A program made the position numbers and the translations under genes. 48,724 bases of DNA from Oscillospiraceae bacterium (GTDB lineage Bacteria; Bacillota; Clostridia; Oscillospirales; Oscillospiraceae): positions 1 to 48,724 of the forward strand of contig JAFYNQ010000061.1 of NCBI GenBank assembly GCA_017548065.1, read 5' to 3'. The first letter of the stretch is position 1. Each line of letters starts with the position of its first letter. The notes under the pieces are model-generated. The model ran no database searches and had not been told where the DNA came from. It was given only the letters and a program-made list of their open reading frames with translations. Positions 1 through 7,614 of the stretch are shown here, piece by piece.

Positions 1-1052
1 CCCTCTTCCTGCACCATTTTGAAGATAGAGAAAGTAACCTTTTGAATCTTCTTATCGTCAACATACAGATGTGCAGCAAGACCGTACTCCGGCAGGCACT
101 CGGGTACACTGTAGAATGTTCCGGGAGACATACTCACATTACCCATAGAGTAGAAGCTGGGCTTGCCCTCCACATACTCAGCTCTCTGTGAGGTATGAGA
201 GTGACCTGCAAAAATCGCATCAAAGCCAAGCTCCGCAGACATTTTTACCAGCTGCTTTGTATAATTACCGGGTTCTACATTGAACTGACCGCCGGAGTGA
301 GGATAGAACAATACAACATCAGCCTTTTCACGAGCCTCACGGTAATCCTCTTCAATCAGCTTGAAGCAATTATTCAGGTCATCCCAGGGAATATGCTCAT
401 CCACAGATTCCTTGGGCATGCCCATAACACGCTTCAGCTTGGTGGATTCCTCCCAAACCAGCTTTCTGCCCACAAGGCCCTCCACATATTTCAGTGTAGC
501 AGGAAACACCGCAGGAATAGAACGGTAGATCTGACCGCCGCCGGTAATGGGATGGATCATGTTGATACAACGGCTACGTTTTCCTTCAAGATTATGGCGG
601 TTGATGCCAAAGTTTGTGGAGAATGTGCAGGCGATTAGCGCAAATGTAGTATCACCCAGGGTGAAGTACAAAACACGATCTCCGTCAAAGTCCTCTTTGT
701 AAGTACCGGTATGGGCAATGCCATAGCGGTCCAGCACGTCACAAGTACGAGCCAAGCCCTCATAACCACGGTCAAGGCTGTGGTTATTGGCAGTGGAAAC
801 GGCATCAATACCGATATCAGTCAGAGCTTCCACCAGTACGTCAGGAGAGTTAAAGCTGACAAGCTCATGGGTGTAGCCGCTCTCAGGGCCTGCCAAGGGC
901 GTTTCCAGGTTACCGATCACATAATCGGATTCAGCAAAAATCGTCTTCAAAGGTGCAAAGGAGGGCTTAAAATTGTACTCTCCGTTATTTTCTACCTGCT
1001 GCATAAAAGGCGGTTCAACCATGATATCGCCAATAATCGTAACCTTCTTCAT
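1..1052 (-). CDS. CapA-family metallophosphoesterase-like protein (C-terminus cut by window edge)
   Basis: The reading frame is open from the ATG at 1052 to the left edge, so the C-terminus lies outside the window; 350 codons are visible. Motifs fit the CapA/PgsA family (PGA_cap, calcineurin-like fold): GDIMVE at residues 8-13, GNLETPL, ANNHSLDRG, HSGGQFN and GHSHTSQ, which together would form the two-metal phosphoesterase site. Family members act in poly-gamma-glutamate or other capsule systems, but many are of unknown role. There is no signal peptide or N-terminal membrane segment, unlike membrane-bound CapA, so a cytosolic phosphoesterase is more likely. An AGGAG lies 8 nt before the start. 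The gene follows the DUF4886 lipoprotein by 18 nt, so both are probably one transcript. Family is clear, substrate unknown. Confidence 0.85.
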   Translation of the reverse strand, partial: MKKVTIIGDIMVEPPFMQQVENNGEYNFKPSFAPLKTIFAESDYVIGNLETPLAGPESGYTHELVSFNSPDVLVEALTDIGIDAVSTANNHSLDRGYEGLARTCDVLDRYGIAHTGTYKEDFDGDRVLYFTLGDTTFALIACTFSTNFGINRHNLEGKRSRCINMIHPITGGGQIYRSIPAVFPATLKYVEGLVGRKLVWEESTKLKRVMGMPKESVDEHIPWDDLNNCFKLIEEDYREAREKADVVLFYPHSGGQFNVEPGNYTKQLVKMSAELGFDAIFAGHSHTSQRAEYVEGKPSFYSMGNVSMSPGTFYSVPECLPEYGLAAHLYVDDKKIQKVTFSIFKMVQEE

Positions 1053-1070
1053 ATTATGACCTCCTAAACC

Positions 1071-2045
1071 TCACAATTCACCGCTGGCACGCAGGTTTTC
1101 AACGGCAGTGTGCGCCGCCTGCTGCAGTACCTGAATCAGTTCTTCCGAAAGCGTATGCGTCTCACCGTTTTGCGTGTATTCCGGGCGGAATGTATTGCCG
1201 ATGCAACTCTGACCGGTGAGCGTTTCAAACCAGACATAGGCATTGAGCAGTTGTCCACCGCCAATATCACCATCGTGATAATAATCACCCTCACCGTTAT
1301 TCACAGACAGTCGGGCGCACATATTGCCAACCACAGAATTTTCTCTTGCAATATCCCAGGCATTACCGCAAGGAATTGTCATAAGATCAAAATCTTTGCA
1401 AACTGTATTGGTGTAATCTCGAATACTTTGGGTAAACTTCAGCTGCTGCTCACGGTCCAGCATTTTGTACTCAAATCGGTCAAAGCCAATATCGTAAGAC
1501 CAGATCTGCTGATAATAGAGCTTGGCAAAAGGAACCTTCTCACGAAGGTGGGCAACAAGTTCTGTGTGTGCCAGCCGGCGCTCGTCAACAGCCTCCTGAG
1601 CCGTTTTTGTTCTATGAGGACCCGTGCCCTCCTGCATATTAAAAACGTCCCAATTATAAAGCTGCAACGCAAGATCCAGATTCATACCCTCCATGACCGT
1701 CTTGCCGTTCTCATCATGAACGATCACCTGAAAAACGTTCTCGCCGTTTTTCCAATATTCATGGAACAGATTGATGCCGGTGCTGCTGCGCATGAGATTG
1801 CAGACCTTTGCCTTCACACCGGCAGCTGCCAGGACACCATACAGTTCATCCAGGAAATAGTGACTGTTGCTGGCTGCAGCAGTCAAAACATAAAGGGTGT
1901 CATCATCAGCAGGGTCTGTATTATGATACGCATTAACAAAGGGATCCTCTGTTGTCTCCACAGGCGCTGCAGCGCCACAAGCGCCAAAAAGCAGAGCCGG
2001 AACAAGACACACAGAAAGCAAACGCAACAGTTTTTTCATGTACAT
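1071..2045 (-). CDS. DUF4886/SGNH-like lipoprotein
   Basis: This is a 324-residue protein with a lipoprotein-type signal (two Lys, hydrophobic stretch, Cys23 after LLFGA; the box is imperfect). The mature part resembles DUF4886, an SGNH-hydrolase relative. It has SNSHYF at 60-64 where the family usually has GNSF, a conserved LYNWDVFNMQEG segment, and a C-terminal YYHDGDIGGGQL...WFETLTG region that normally carries the catalytic His. The Gly-to-Ser change in block I is seen here but its effect is unknown. The start at 2045 is chosen because GGAGG lies 7 nt upstream; the Met at codon 3 would be 13 nt away. It has its own promoter (2072-2100) and precedes the CapA-like gene. A role as a surface esterase on acylated glycans is inference. 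Confidence 0.72.
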   Translation of the reverse strand: MYMKKLLRLLSVCLVPALLFGACGAAAPVETTEDPFVNAYHNTDPADDDTLYVLTAAASNSHYFLDELYGVLAAAGVKAKVCNLMRSSTGINLFHEYWKNGENVFQVIVHDENGKTVMEGMNLDLALQLYNWDVFNMQEGTGPHRTKTAQEAVDERRLAHTELVAHLREKVPFAKLYYQQIWSYDIGFDRFEYKMLDREQQLKFTQSIRDYTNTVCKDFDLMTIPCGNAWDIARENSVVGNMCARLSVNNGEGDYYHDGDIGGGQLLNAYVWFETLTGQSCIGNTFRPEYTQNGETHTLSEELIQVLQQAAHTAVENLRASGEL

Positions 2046-2071
2046 ACAGAATCCTCCATCCGTTTTTCTTT

Positions 2072-2100
2072 ATGGTACACGATTTATTCAACTTTGGCAA
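2072..2100 (-). promoter_or_regulatory. Predicted promoter of the DUF4886 lipoprotein-capA operon
   Basis: On the minus strand a TTGCCA -35 box and a TACCAT -10 box are separated by 17 nt. It lies just past the terminator at 2121-2161, which supports an independent start of transcription for the two genes downstream. Confidence 0.5.
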
Positions 2101-2120
2101 GGATAATCTTTTATATTTCA

Positions 2121-2161
2121 AAGTAAAAAACGGTGCTGCACCGATATTGGGTGCAGCACCG
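2121..2161 (-). terminator. Rho-independent terminator of the SDR-thiolase-SGNH operon
   Basis: There is a perfect 12-bp stem (2131-2142 with 2150-2161) and a 7-nt loop, followed on the minus strand by TTTTTTACTTT. It lies directly after the stop codon of the SGNH hydrolase gene at 2168. Confidence 0.92.
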
Positions 2162-2167
2162 CATTTA

Positions 2168-2815
2168 TTAGAATTGATCCAGCTCGTGACGCAGCTTTTC
2201 CAGGAAATATTCACCGTAAAGCTGATAGCCCTCCTGGTTATAATGAACATTGTCCGCAACATAGATATCATCTCTTTGCAGCGGCACATAGTCCGTAATA
2301 TCAAGATAAGTTACGCCCTCAGTTTCCTCTGCAAACTGACGCATCCATGCGTCGGTTTTTTGTGCATTCTCGGACTTTTTACGCCATAAATTGATACCGC
2401 AAAGGTAAATCTTCAAATCCGGAAAATCTGCCTTTGCATACAGCATCACACGCTCTGCCATAAACCAAAGCTCTTCAACTGTATAACCGAAGCCGGTACC
2501 GTTACCGAAACCAGGTGCATACACAAGCACCTTGGGCTCGATCGCCTTGACCATACGGTCATAATAGTACAGATGGTGCTCGGAGCAGGTAGAGCCAAAG
2601 CCACGGTTAACACAGCAAGGCTTGCCGCTCTTACCAACAAGCACTTCACGCAGCGGCGTCATGCCATACTTGGTACTCCAACGGGTGAAGTTAGAGGGAC
2701 CATAGAAAACGATCTGTCCCTTTTCTGCATTTTCTGCTTCATAATTAGCAACCTGCTTTTCCAGATCCGTCTTCCACTTTTCAATAAAACTAAGACCAAC
2801 TTTTACGCTAGACAT
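2168..2815 (-). CDS. SGNH/GDSL-type esterase (cytosolic)
   Basis: This 215-residue protein has the SGNH hydrolase layout: block I FYGPSNF with nucleophile candidate Ser41, block II NRGFG (oxyanion Gly), and block V DNVH with Asp188 and His191 as the acid/base pair. No signal peptide is present, so it should act inside the cell. It is a paralogue of the protein at 19076-19747, sharing IxFYGxSxFTRW, VNxGFG, GYTxxE and DNxHxxQEGY. The start has AAAGGGG 7-8 nt upstream. It is the last gene of the operon with two thiolases and a 3-hydroxyacyl-CoA dehydrogenase-like SDR, which hints that an acyl ester or thioester is handled together with beta-oxidation-type steps (inference). Substrate unknown. 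Confidence 0.85.
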   Translation of the reverse strand: MSSVKVGLSFIEKWKTDLEKQVANYEAENAEKGQIVFYGPSNFTRWSTKYGMTPLREVLVGKSGKPCCVNRGFGSTCSEHHLYYYDRMVKAIEPKVLVYAPGFGNGTGFGYTVEELWFMAERVMLYAKADFPDLKIYLCGINLWRKKSENAQKTDAWMRQFAEETEGVTYLDITDYVPLQRDDIYVADNVHYNQEGYQLYGEYFLEKLRHELDQF

Positions 2816-2835
2816 ATTATTTCCCCTTTCGTCAG

Positions 2836-4041
2836 TTATCTGCGCAGGTTTTCAATAATCGCTGTAGAACCCTGACCGCCGCCGCAACAGGAAGAAATAG
2901 AGGCATAACGACCGCCGATCTTCTCAAGCTGTTTCATAGCGAACATGGTAATACGTGCGCCGGAGGCTGCATTGGGATGACCGATTGCAATAGCGCCACC
3001 ATTGGGATTCCATTTGCTCTGATCAATCTTCTCGCCGGTAGTAGCTTCCATATCCTTGATAACAGCCAGCTGCTGTGCAGCAAAAGCTTCATTGCTCTCA
3101 AACACATCAAAGTCAGCCAAGCGAAGACCAAGCTGCTTTGCTGCCTTCAGGTTGGAATAAGAAGCTGCAACACCCATGTGGTCTGCACGAATACCGGCAT
3201 GAGCGCCGCCCACCCAACGTGCAAAAGGAGTATAGCCCAGTTCCTTTGCCTTCTCTGCTGTCATGACCAGCAGGAATGCAGCACCGTCATTGGTGCCGGA
3301 AGCGTTTGCGGCAGTAGTAACACCACCCTCAAAAATAGGACGCATGCCGGAGATCTTCTCCAGGGTAACATCAGGCCGGGGATGCTCGTCCTTATTGATA
3401 ATGATCTCGGGGGTCTTTCTTGTAGCAGGAACTGTTACGGGAATAATTTCATCACCAATCAGTCCGCTTGCATAAGCAGCCTGCAATCTCTGCTGAGAAC
3501 GAATTGCAAACTCATCGCACTCTTCCCTGCTGACGCCCCAAACCTTTGCCATCTTGTCGGAGTTCTCAATCATGGAAGTATCCATTTCAGGAACGGGAGA
3601 AAGACGGTGCTTAATGGGCGCAGGAACCTGGCGATAAGGCGTCAGGTCAGTTGCAAAAGGAATAGGAACATTGCTATGGGACTCAACACCACCCACAATA
3701 GCGATGTCGGATGCGCCCATTTTGATTTTCCATGCTGCATGATTCAGCGCAGTAATTGCGGAACCACACTGCATCTCCACAAATGTGGAAGATACCTCAT
3801 AAGGCAGACCTGCCAGCTGGGTAATATATCTTGCAATGGCATTGGATGTAATATCACGAATTGCCATACCTGCAAGCAGAGAATCCGCCATAGCGCCTCT
3901 AGCCTCCAGACCGGTACGCTCCATAAGCGCACGTACGCAAATACCACCCAATTCAGTAGCAGCAAAGGAACGAAGTCCGCCGCCCTTTTTACCGAAGGCT
4001 GTCCGGCAGCCATCAACGATTACAACATCACGTTCACACAT
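2836..4041 (-). CDS. Thiolase-family acetyl-CoA C-acyltransferase (copy 1)
   Basis: The 401-residue thiolase is of standard family length. The nucleophile Cys is probably Cys92 in EMQCGSA, the catalytic His is His355 in IGHPN, and the second Cys is Cys385 in SSCCGGGQG. The reaction is thiolytic cleavage of a 3-oxoacyl-CoA or condensation of two acetyl-CoA. The start is fixed by AGGAGG before the ATG. It lies 13 nt after the second thiolase gene and 20 nt before the SGNH hydrolase gene. The two thiolases are clear paralogues along their whole length, yet differ enough that different chain-length preference or a hetero-oligomer is possible (inference). No enoyl-CoA hydratase or acyl-CoA dehydrogenase is next to them. 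Confidence 0.92.
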   Translation of the reverse strand: MCERDVVIVDGCRTAFGKKGGGLRSFAATELGGICVRALMERTGLEARGAMADSLLAGMAIRDITSNAIARYITQLAGLPYEVSSTFVEMQCGSAITALNHAAWKIKMGASDIAIVGGVESHSNVPIPFATDLTPYRQVPAPIKHRLSPVPEMDTSMIENSDKMAKVWGVSREECDEFAIRSQQRLQAAYASGLIGDEIIPVTVPATRKTPEIIINKDEHPRPDVTLEKISGMRPIFEGGVTTAANASGTNDGAAFLLVMTAEKAKELGYTPFARWVGGAHAGIRADHMGVAASYSNLKAAKQLGLRLADFDVFESNEAFAAQQLAVIKDMEATTGEKIDQSKWNPNGGAIAIGHPNAASGARITMFAMKQLEKIGGRYASISSCCGGGQGSTAIIENLRR

Positions 4042-4054
4042 ACCGTCCGCCTCC

Positions 4055-5263
4055 TTATCGTCTCAAATTCTCAATAATGGTTGTGGTACCCTGACCGCCG
4101 CCGCAGCAGGAGGAAATAATTCCATATCTGCCGCCAGTCTTTTCCAGCTGCTTCATGCAGAACTGGGTAATTCGGGCACCGGAAGCACCGTTAGGGTGAC
4201 CAATTGCAATAGCGCCGCCGTTGGGATTCCACTTTTCCTGGTCAATGGTCTTACCGGTCAGCTGTTCCATTTCCTTGATAACGCCCAGGTTCTGCGCAGC
4301 AAATGCTTCGTTGCATTCCCACACATCCATGTCAGCGATATCAAGACCTGCAAGACGAAGTGCTTTCAGGTTGGATTTGGCAGGAGCATTCAGTACAAGA
4401 CGAGGCTCAACGCCAATATCCGCACCCATGACCCAACGAGCGTAAGGCTCATAGCCCAGCTCCTTTGCTTTTTCGGCAGTCATCATAAGTACAAAAGCAG
4501 CACCGTCATTCATGCCAGAGGCATTGCCGGCAGTTGTAGTACCGCCTTCATAAACAGTGCGCAGACGGGACAGACCTTCCATAGTAGAGTCAGGCTTGGG
4601 ATGCTCATCCTTATTCACAATGATATCAGGTGCCTTCTTACCACCGGGAACAGTAACAGGGATAATCTCATCACCGATAATGCCGGAAGCATAAGCCGCC
4701 GCCAATCTCTGCTGGGAGCGCAGCGCAAATTCGTCACACTCTGTACGGCTGATATTCCAGATGTCAGCAATCAAATCAGCCGCTGCCACCATGGGGATGT
4801 TCTGCTCATCTTCGGGTGCCAGGCGCATGGTGATCCACTGGGGTGCTAATGCCTTATAAGGATCCGTAACAGAGGACAAAAACACAGGACGGGTGCTGTG
4901 AGATTCCACACCACCGGCAATGGCCACGTCGGTGTAACCCAAAGCCACCTGGAAAGCTGCATGGTTGATGGACGTAATGGCAGAACCACACTGCATTTCT
5001 ACCTGGTGTGCTTCTGTGCTTACAGGGAAGCCTGCCAACTGGGTCATATAACGAACGGGAGCGCTGGAAAGCTTATCTTTGAATGCAGAACCGGCAAAAA
5101 CAGCATTTACAGCCTCATTACCGCCCTTCTCCCAAATGCCGCTCTTTTCAATCAATCCCTTCAGGCAGAGAGCGCCAAGCTCCGTGCCGCTGAAGCCACG
5201 GAGCGCACCGCCTCTTTTACCAAAGGCAGTACGGGCGAAATCCACAAATACTACTTCTCTCAT
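4055..5263 (-). CDS. Thiolase-family acetyl-CoA C-acyltransferase (copy 2)
   Basis: This 402-residue thiolase is paralogous to its downstream neighbour. It has EMQCGSAITSINHAA around the acylated Cys, GHPNGASGAR with the catalytic His, and SSCCGGGQGTT with the second Cys. An upstream in-frame ATG at 5290 exists, but the ATG at 5263 is chosen. It has GGAG 6-7 nt upstream, removes an overlap with the SDR gene, and gives an N-terminus (MREVVFVDFARTAFGK) that aligns with copy 1. It is the second gene of the operon, 10 nt after the SDR. Together with the SDR it could convert 3-hydroxyacyl-CoA to acetyl-CoA plus a shortened acyl-CoA, or run in the synthetic direction. Confidence 0.92.
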   Translation of the reverse strand: MREVVFVDFARTAFGKRGGALRGFSGTELGALCLKGLIEKSGIWEKGGNEAVNAVFAGSAFKDKLSSAPVRYMTQLAGFPVSTEAHQVEMQCGSAITSINHAAFQVALGYTDVAIAGGVESHSTRPVFLSSVTDPYKALAPQWITMRLAPEDEQNIPMVAAADLIADIWNISRTECDEFALRSQQRLAAAYASGIIGDEIIPVTVPGGKKAPDIIVNKDEHPKPDSTMEGLSRLRTVYEGGTTTAGNASGMNDGAAFVLMMTAEKAKELGYEPYARWVMGADIGVEPRLVLNAPAKSNLKALRLAGLDIADMDVWECNEAFAAQNLGVIKEMEQLTGKTIDQEKWNPNGGAIAIGHPNGASGARITQFCMKQLEKTGGRYGIISSCCGGGQGTTTIIENLRR

Positions 5264-5273
5264 GATAAACTCC

Positions 5274-6032
5274 TTAGAAGCGGACAGCACCGTCCAGGCG
5301 GATGGTAGTGCCGTTGATCATAGAATTACGGCAGACCTCAAGGAACAAGCTGGCAAACTCTGCAGGCTTACCAAAACGAACGGGGAACACTGCATTCTGC
5401 AGATGTGCATTCATCTTCTCAACATTGCCGCCGTAAATAGGAGTTTCAAAGAGACCGGGCATAATACCGGCAATACGGATGCCGTTACGAGCCAATGCTC
5501 TTGCTGCAGGCAGTGCCATGGAGTTCAGGCCGCCCTTTGCAGCAGAATAGGACTGCTGACCACGCTGACCGTGCTCTGCAGCAATGGAAGAAGTGTTGAT
5601 AATAACACCACGCTCACCGTCTTCGGTAACAGGCTCGTTCTTGGACATTGCCCACGCAGCCAGGCGGAGAATGTTATAAGGTGCGATCAAGTCAACATCA
5701 ATGACATCTGTAAAGTCCTTCAGGGCTGTGGGGCCATCCTTGCTGATAACAAGACGGGGACGTGCAATACCTGCAATGTTGCCCAGGATGTGCAGCGCAC
5801 CGTGCTGCTCAACGACCTTATTGATTGCTTCTTCCACAGCAGCCTCGTCGGTAACATTGATCTTCATGAAAGAACAATTTTCGCCCAACTCAGCTGCAAC
5901 AGCCTTGCCATTCTCTTCGTTCATGTCCCAGATTACAACTTTTGCGCCGGCAGCAACCAGTGCCTCCGCAGTTGCCTTACCAAGACCGGATGCACCACCG
6001 GTAACGATTGCTACTTTACCCTCAATTTTCAT
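5274..6032 (-). CDS. Short-chain dehydrogenase, 3-hydroxyacyl-CoA dehydrogenase type-2 (HSD10)-like
   Basis: The 252-residue SDR has the NAD-binding TGGASGLG at 11-18, Asp36 at the end of beta-2 (favours NAD over NADP), NIAG at 85-88, and the catalytic Ser149, Tyr162 and Lys166. The C-terminal part (PGLFETP..., PVRFGKPAEFA..., NGTTIRLDGAVRF) closely follows the HSD17B10/3-hydroxyacyl-CoA dehydrogenase type-2 subfamily rather than FabG. The expected reaction is 3-hydroxyacyl-CoA plus NAD to 3-oxoacyl-CoA, feeding the two thiolases directly downstream. It is first in the operon, with a good promoter at 6107-6135 and AAGGAG before the ATG. The leader carries an inverted repeat at 6056-6074. Function in vivo (degradation or synthesis) cannot be told from sequence. 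Confidence 0.88.
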   Translation of the reverse strand: MKIEGKVAIVTGGASGLGKATAEALVAAGAKVVIWDMNEENGKAVAAELGENCSFMKINVTDEAAVEEAINKVVEQHGALHILGNIAGIARPRLVISKDGPTALKDFTDVIDVDLIAPYNILRLAAWAMSKNEPVTEDGERGVIINTSSIAAEHGQRGQQSYSAAKGGLNSMALPAARALARNGIRIAGIMPGLFETPIYGGNVEKMNAHLQNAVFPVRFGKPAEFASLFLEVCRNSMINGTTIRLDGAVRF

Positions 6033-6055
6033 AATCAGTTCGCTCCTTTTATTTT

Positions 6056-6074
6056 ACAGACGTTGACAGTCTGT
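6056..6074. repeat. Inverted repeat in the SDR-thiolase leader, possible operator
   Basis: ACAGAC at 6056-6061 and its complement GTCTGT at 6069-6074 flank a 7-nt spacer. The repeat lies between the predicted -10 box and the ribosome binding site. A repressor site is plausible, but the arms are short and no regulator is adjacent. Confidence 0.3.
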
Positions 6075-6106
6075 TTAATTACACGGCAAAATTCTAGCCT
6101 CTTATC

Positions 6107-6135
6107 ACTATACCACAGTCCAATGCGTACTGCAA
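6107..6135 (-). promoter_or_regulatory. Predicted promoter of the SDR-thiolase-thiolase-SGNH operon
   Basis: Minus-strand TTGCAG, 17-nt spacer, TATAGT; both boxes match the housekeeping consensus at 4-5 of 6 positions. It is about 75 nt before the SDR start. Confidence 0.65.
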
Positions 6136-6193
6136 CAAAAATAATGAACATATAAGTAATTTGTATAGCACTATAACATCTTTGAATAAGTAC

Positions 6194-6223
6194 CCCCCAA
6201 CCGTCCATTAAAACGGTTGGGGG
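6194..6223 (-). terminator. Hairpin terminator after the GH28-like gene
   Basis: An 11-bp GC-rich stem (6194-6204 with 6213-6223) and 8-nt loop lie downstream of the stop at 6263. The T-run on the minus strand is weak (TACTTATTC), so termination may be partial. Confidence 0.6.
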
Positions 6224-6262
6224 TGTAAAAATATTTTCCTAAAAGTAAGGCAAGTTAACCGC

Positions 6263-7612
6263 TCACGACCAAAGAATCTCCTCGGAATCAGAACGGATCT
6301 GATAATACTGTTCCCTTTTCTCCACAGAACCGGAATAACCAAGAATGCGTACATTCTTGGCGATAAGATTATTGAAAAAGAACGGCACTGCGCTCGGTTG
6401 TTCTGATAAGTAGTCAACCCCGTCGACAAGAACATTTTCAAGTCTTGTTACATTGCTTTCTTTATCAAGAGCATTATGCCTGCCGCTTGTGATAAAAGAA
6501 GCAGAAAAAGCGTGAATTCCCTTTTCAGCTACATGAATATTTCGTACCTCAGCATTATAAACAGAACAGTTCATATTCACAGCAGAAAGCGCCTGGGATT
6601 TCACATTACAAATCCGTATATCTCGCAGCTGCCCATGTTTACAGCAAAGTGCGGGATCATTCCGATGGTAACCGTTTTCACCTACTTTTATACAGCAGGC
6701 CGTTCTCTGTCCATCTGCCACAGCAATGGGATTTTCTTCCGGTGTGGCATCAACAATGTCCTCCATTGAAATATTATAAATCTGATTTCCGTAATGGCAA
6801 AGGAGTCTGATAATCGCACAATGATTATTAAACGCATTTACATTTCGTATGCTGACATTGTAAATATCAGGAGACAAATGCCCACAATAATAGCGGTCTT
6901 CATAGCGATCAGGATTCGTGCCTTGTTCGCCAAGGGCTGTCAAAGCAATGGTGTCGTCTCCGGTCTCACCGGTAATATTAAAGATTTCAATATCATGACA
7001 ACCCACACGCAAATCAATGCCGTCCTGATTACGCCAGGGGTGTTCCGGATTTAAGGGATGACCCTTGCGCCAGGCCTTATCTGTAATCTCAAAGTGAATG
7101 TTTGATACTGCACCATAAGAGGAAAACATAAATGTGACGGCCCAAAAACGCTGGTCCCGTATGATGAGTCCGTCAATTTTGAAATTCCGTACATTATGCA
7201 GGTAAATTGTGATGTTATGAAAAATATTCGGTAGCCCGTTTTTATTATGGGTATCCTCGCGCAAACCGTTGTGCTTACCGCCATCCAGGATTGCATTTCC
7301 ACGTCCCTGGATCGTAATATCCTCCTGCAAACCCGCTGCGGTTTTACCAATTTCCAAATCCGCATTTTCGTTTTCAAACATCCGACACATAACACCTTCT
7401 GCCATACGAAGATGGGCGTTATTGATCTCAACGCAAATATGAGACGGAAGTTTTATGGTCTCATCAATGATCCAAATATGCTCACCGGTTCGTTTGTTGC
7501 AAGCAGGTATCACCACATGACCGTGTCCCTCTTTGACCGAGAGATCTATAGCGGCCTGAATATTCTTACTGTCTGAAGAAAGCAAAAAATTATTAGGATC
7601 TGTAAAAGACAC
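6263..7612 (-). CDS. GH28-like right-handed beta-helix protein (polygalacturonase-like)
   Basis: The predicted protein is 449 residues with no signal peptide. An N-terminal AIDLSVKEGHGHVVIPA strand is followed by repeated beta-helix coils (ITIQGRGNAILDGG, NFKIDGLIIRD, NIHFEITD). The NQDGIDLRVGCHDIEI...GDDTIAL stretch resembles the glycoside hydrolase family 28 centre, with NxD and DD carboxylates; the later GH28 His/Arg motifs are not clear. It may cleave or bind an acidic glycan in the cytosol; the substrate is unknown. The first possible start is GTG 7621, but GAAGAGG lies only 1 nt from it. GTG 7612 has 10 nt spacing and is preferred. It follows the ceramidase-like gene by 2 nt and must be co-transcribed with it, under the divergent LacI regulator. 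Confidence 0.75.
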   Translation of the reverse strand: MSFTDPNNFLLSSDSKNIQAAIDLSVKEGHGHVVIPACNKRTGEHIWIIDETIKLPSHICVEINNAHLRMAEGVMCRMFENENADLEIGKTAAGLQEDITIQGRGNAILDGGKHNGLREDTHNKNGLPNIFHNITIYLHNVRNFKIDGLIIRDQRFWAVTFMFSSYGAVSNIHFEITDKAWRKGHPLNPEHPWRNQDGIDLRVGCHDIEIFNITGETGDDTIALTALGEQGTNPDRYEDRYYCGHLSPDIYNVSIRNVNAFNNHCAIIRLLCHYGNQIYNISMEDIVDATPEENPIAVADGQRTACCIKVGENGYHRNDPALCCKHGQLRDIRICNVKSQALSAVNMNCSVYNAEVRNIHVAEKGIHAFSASFITSGRHNALDKESNVTRLENVLVDGVDYLSEQPSAVPFFFNNLIAKNVRILGYSGSVEKREQYYQIRSDSEEILWS

Positions 7613-7614
7613 AG

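Noticed and set aside
1110-2126. Plus-strand open frames over the DUF4886, thiolase and CapA genes
   Set aside because: All overlap well-supported minus-strand genes and show Cys/His-rich non-protein-like composition.
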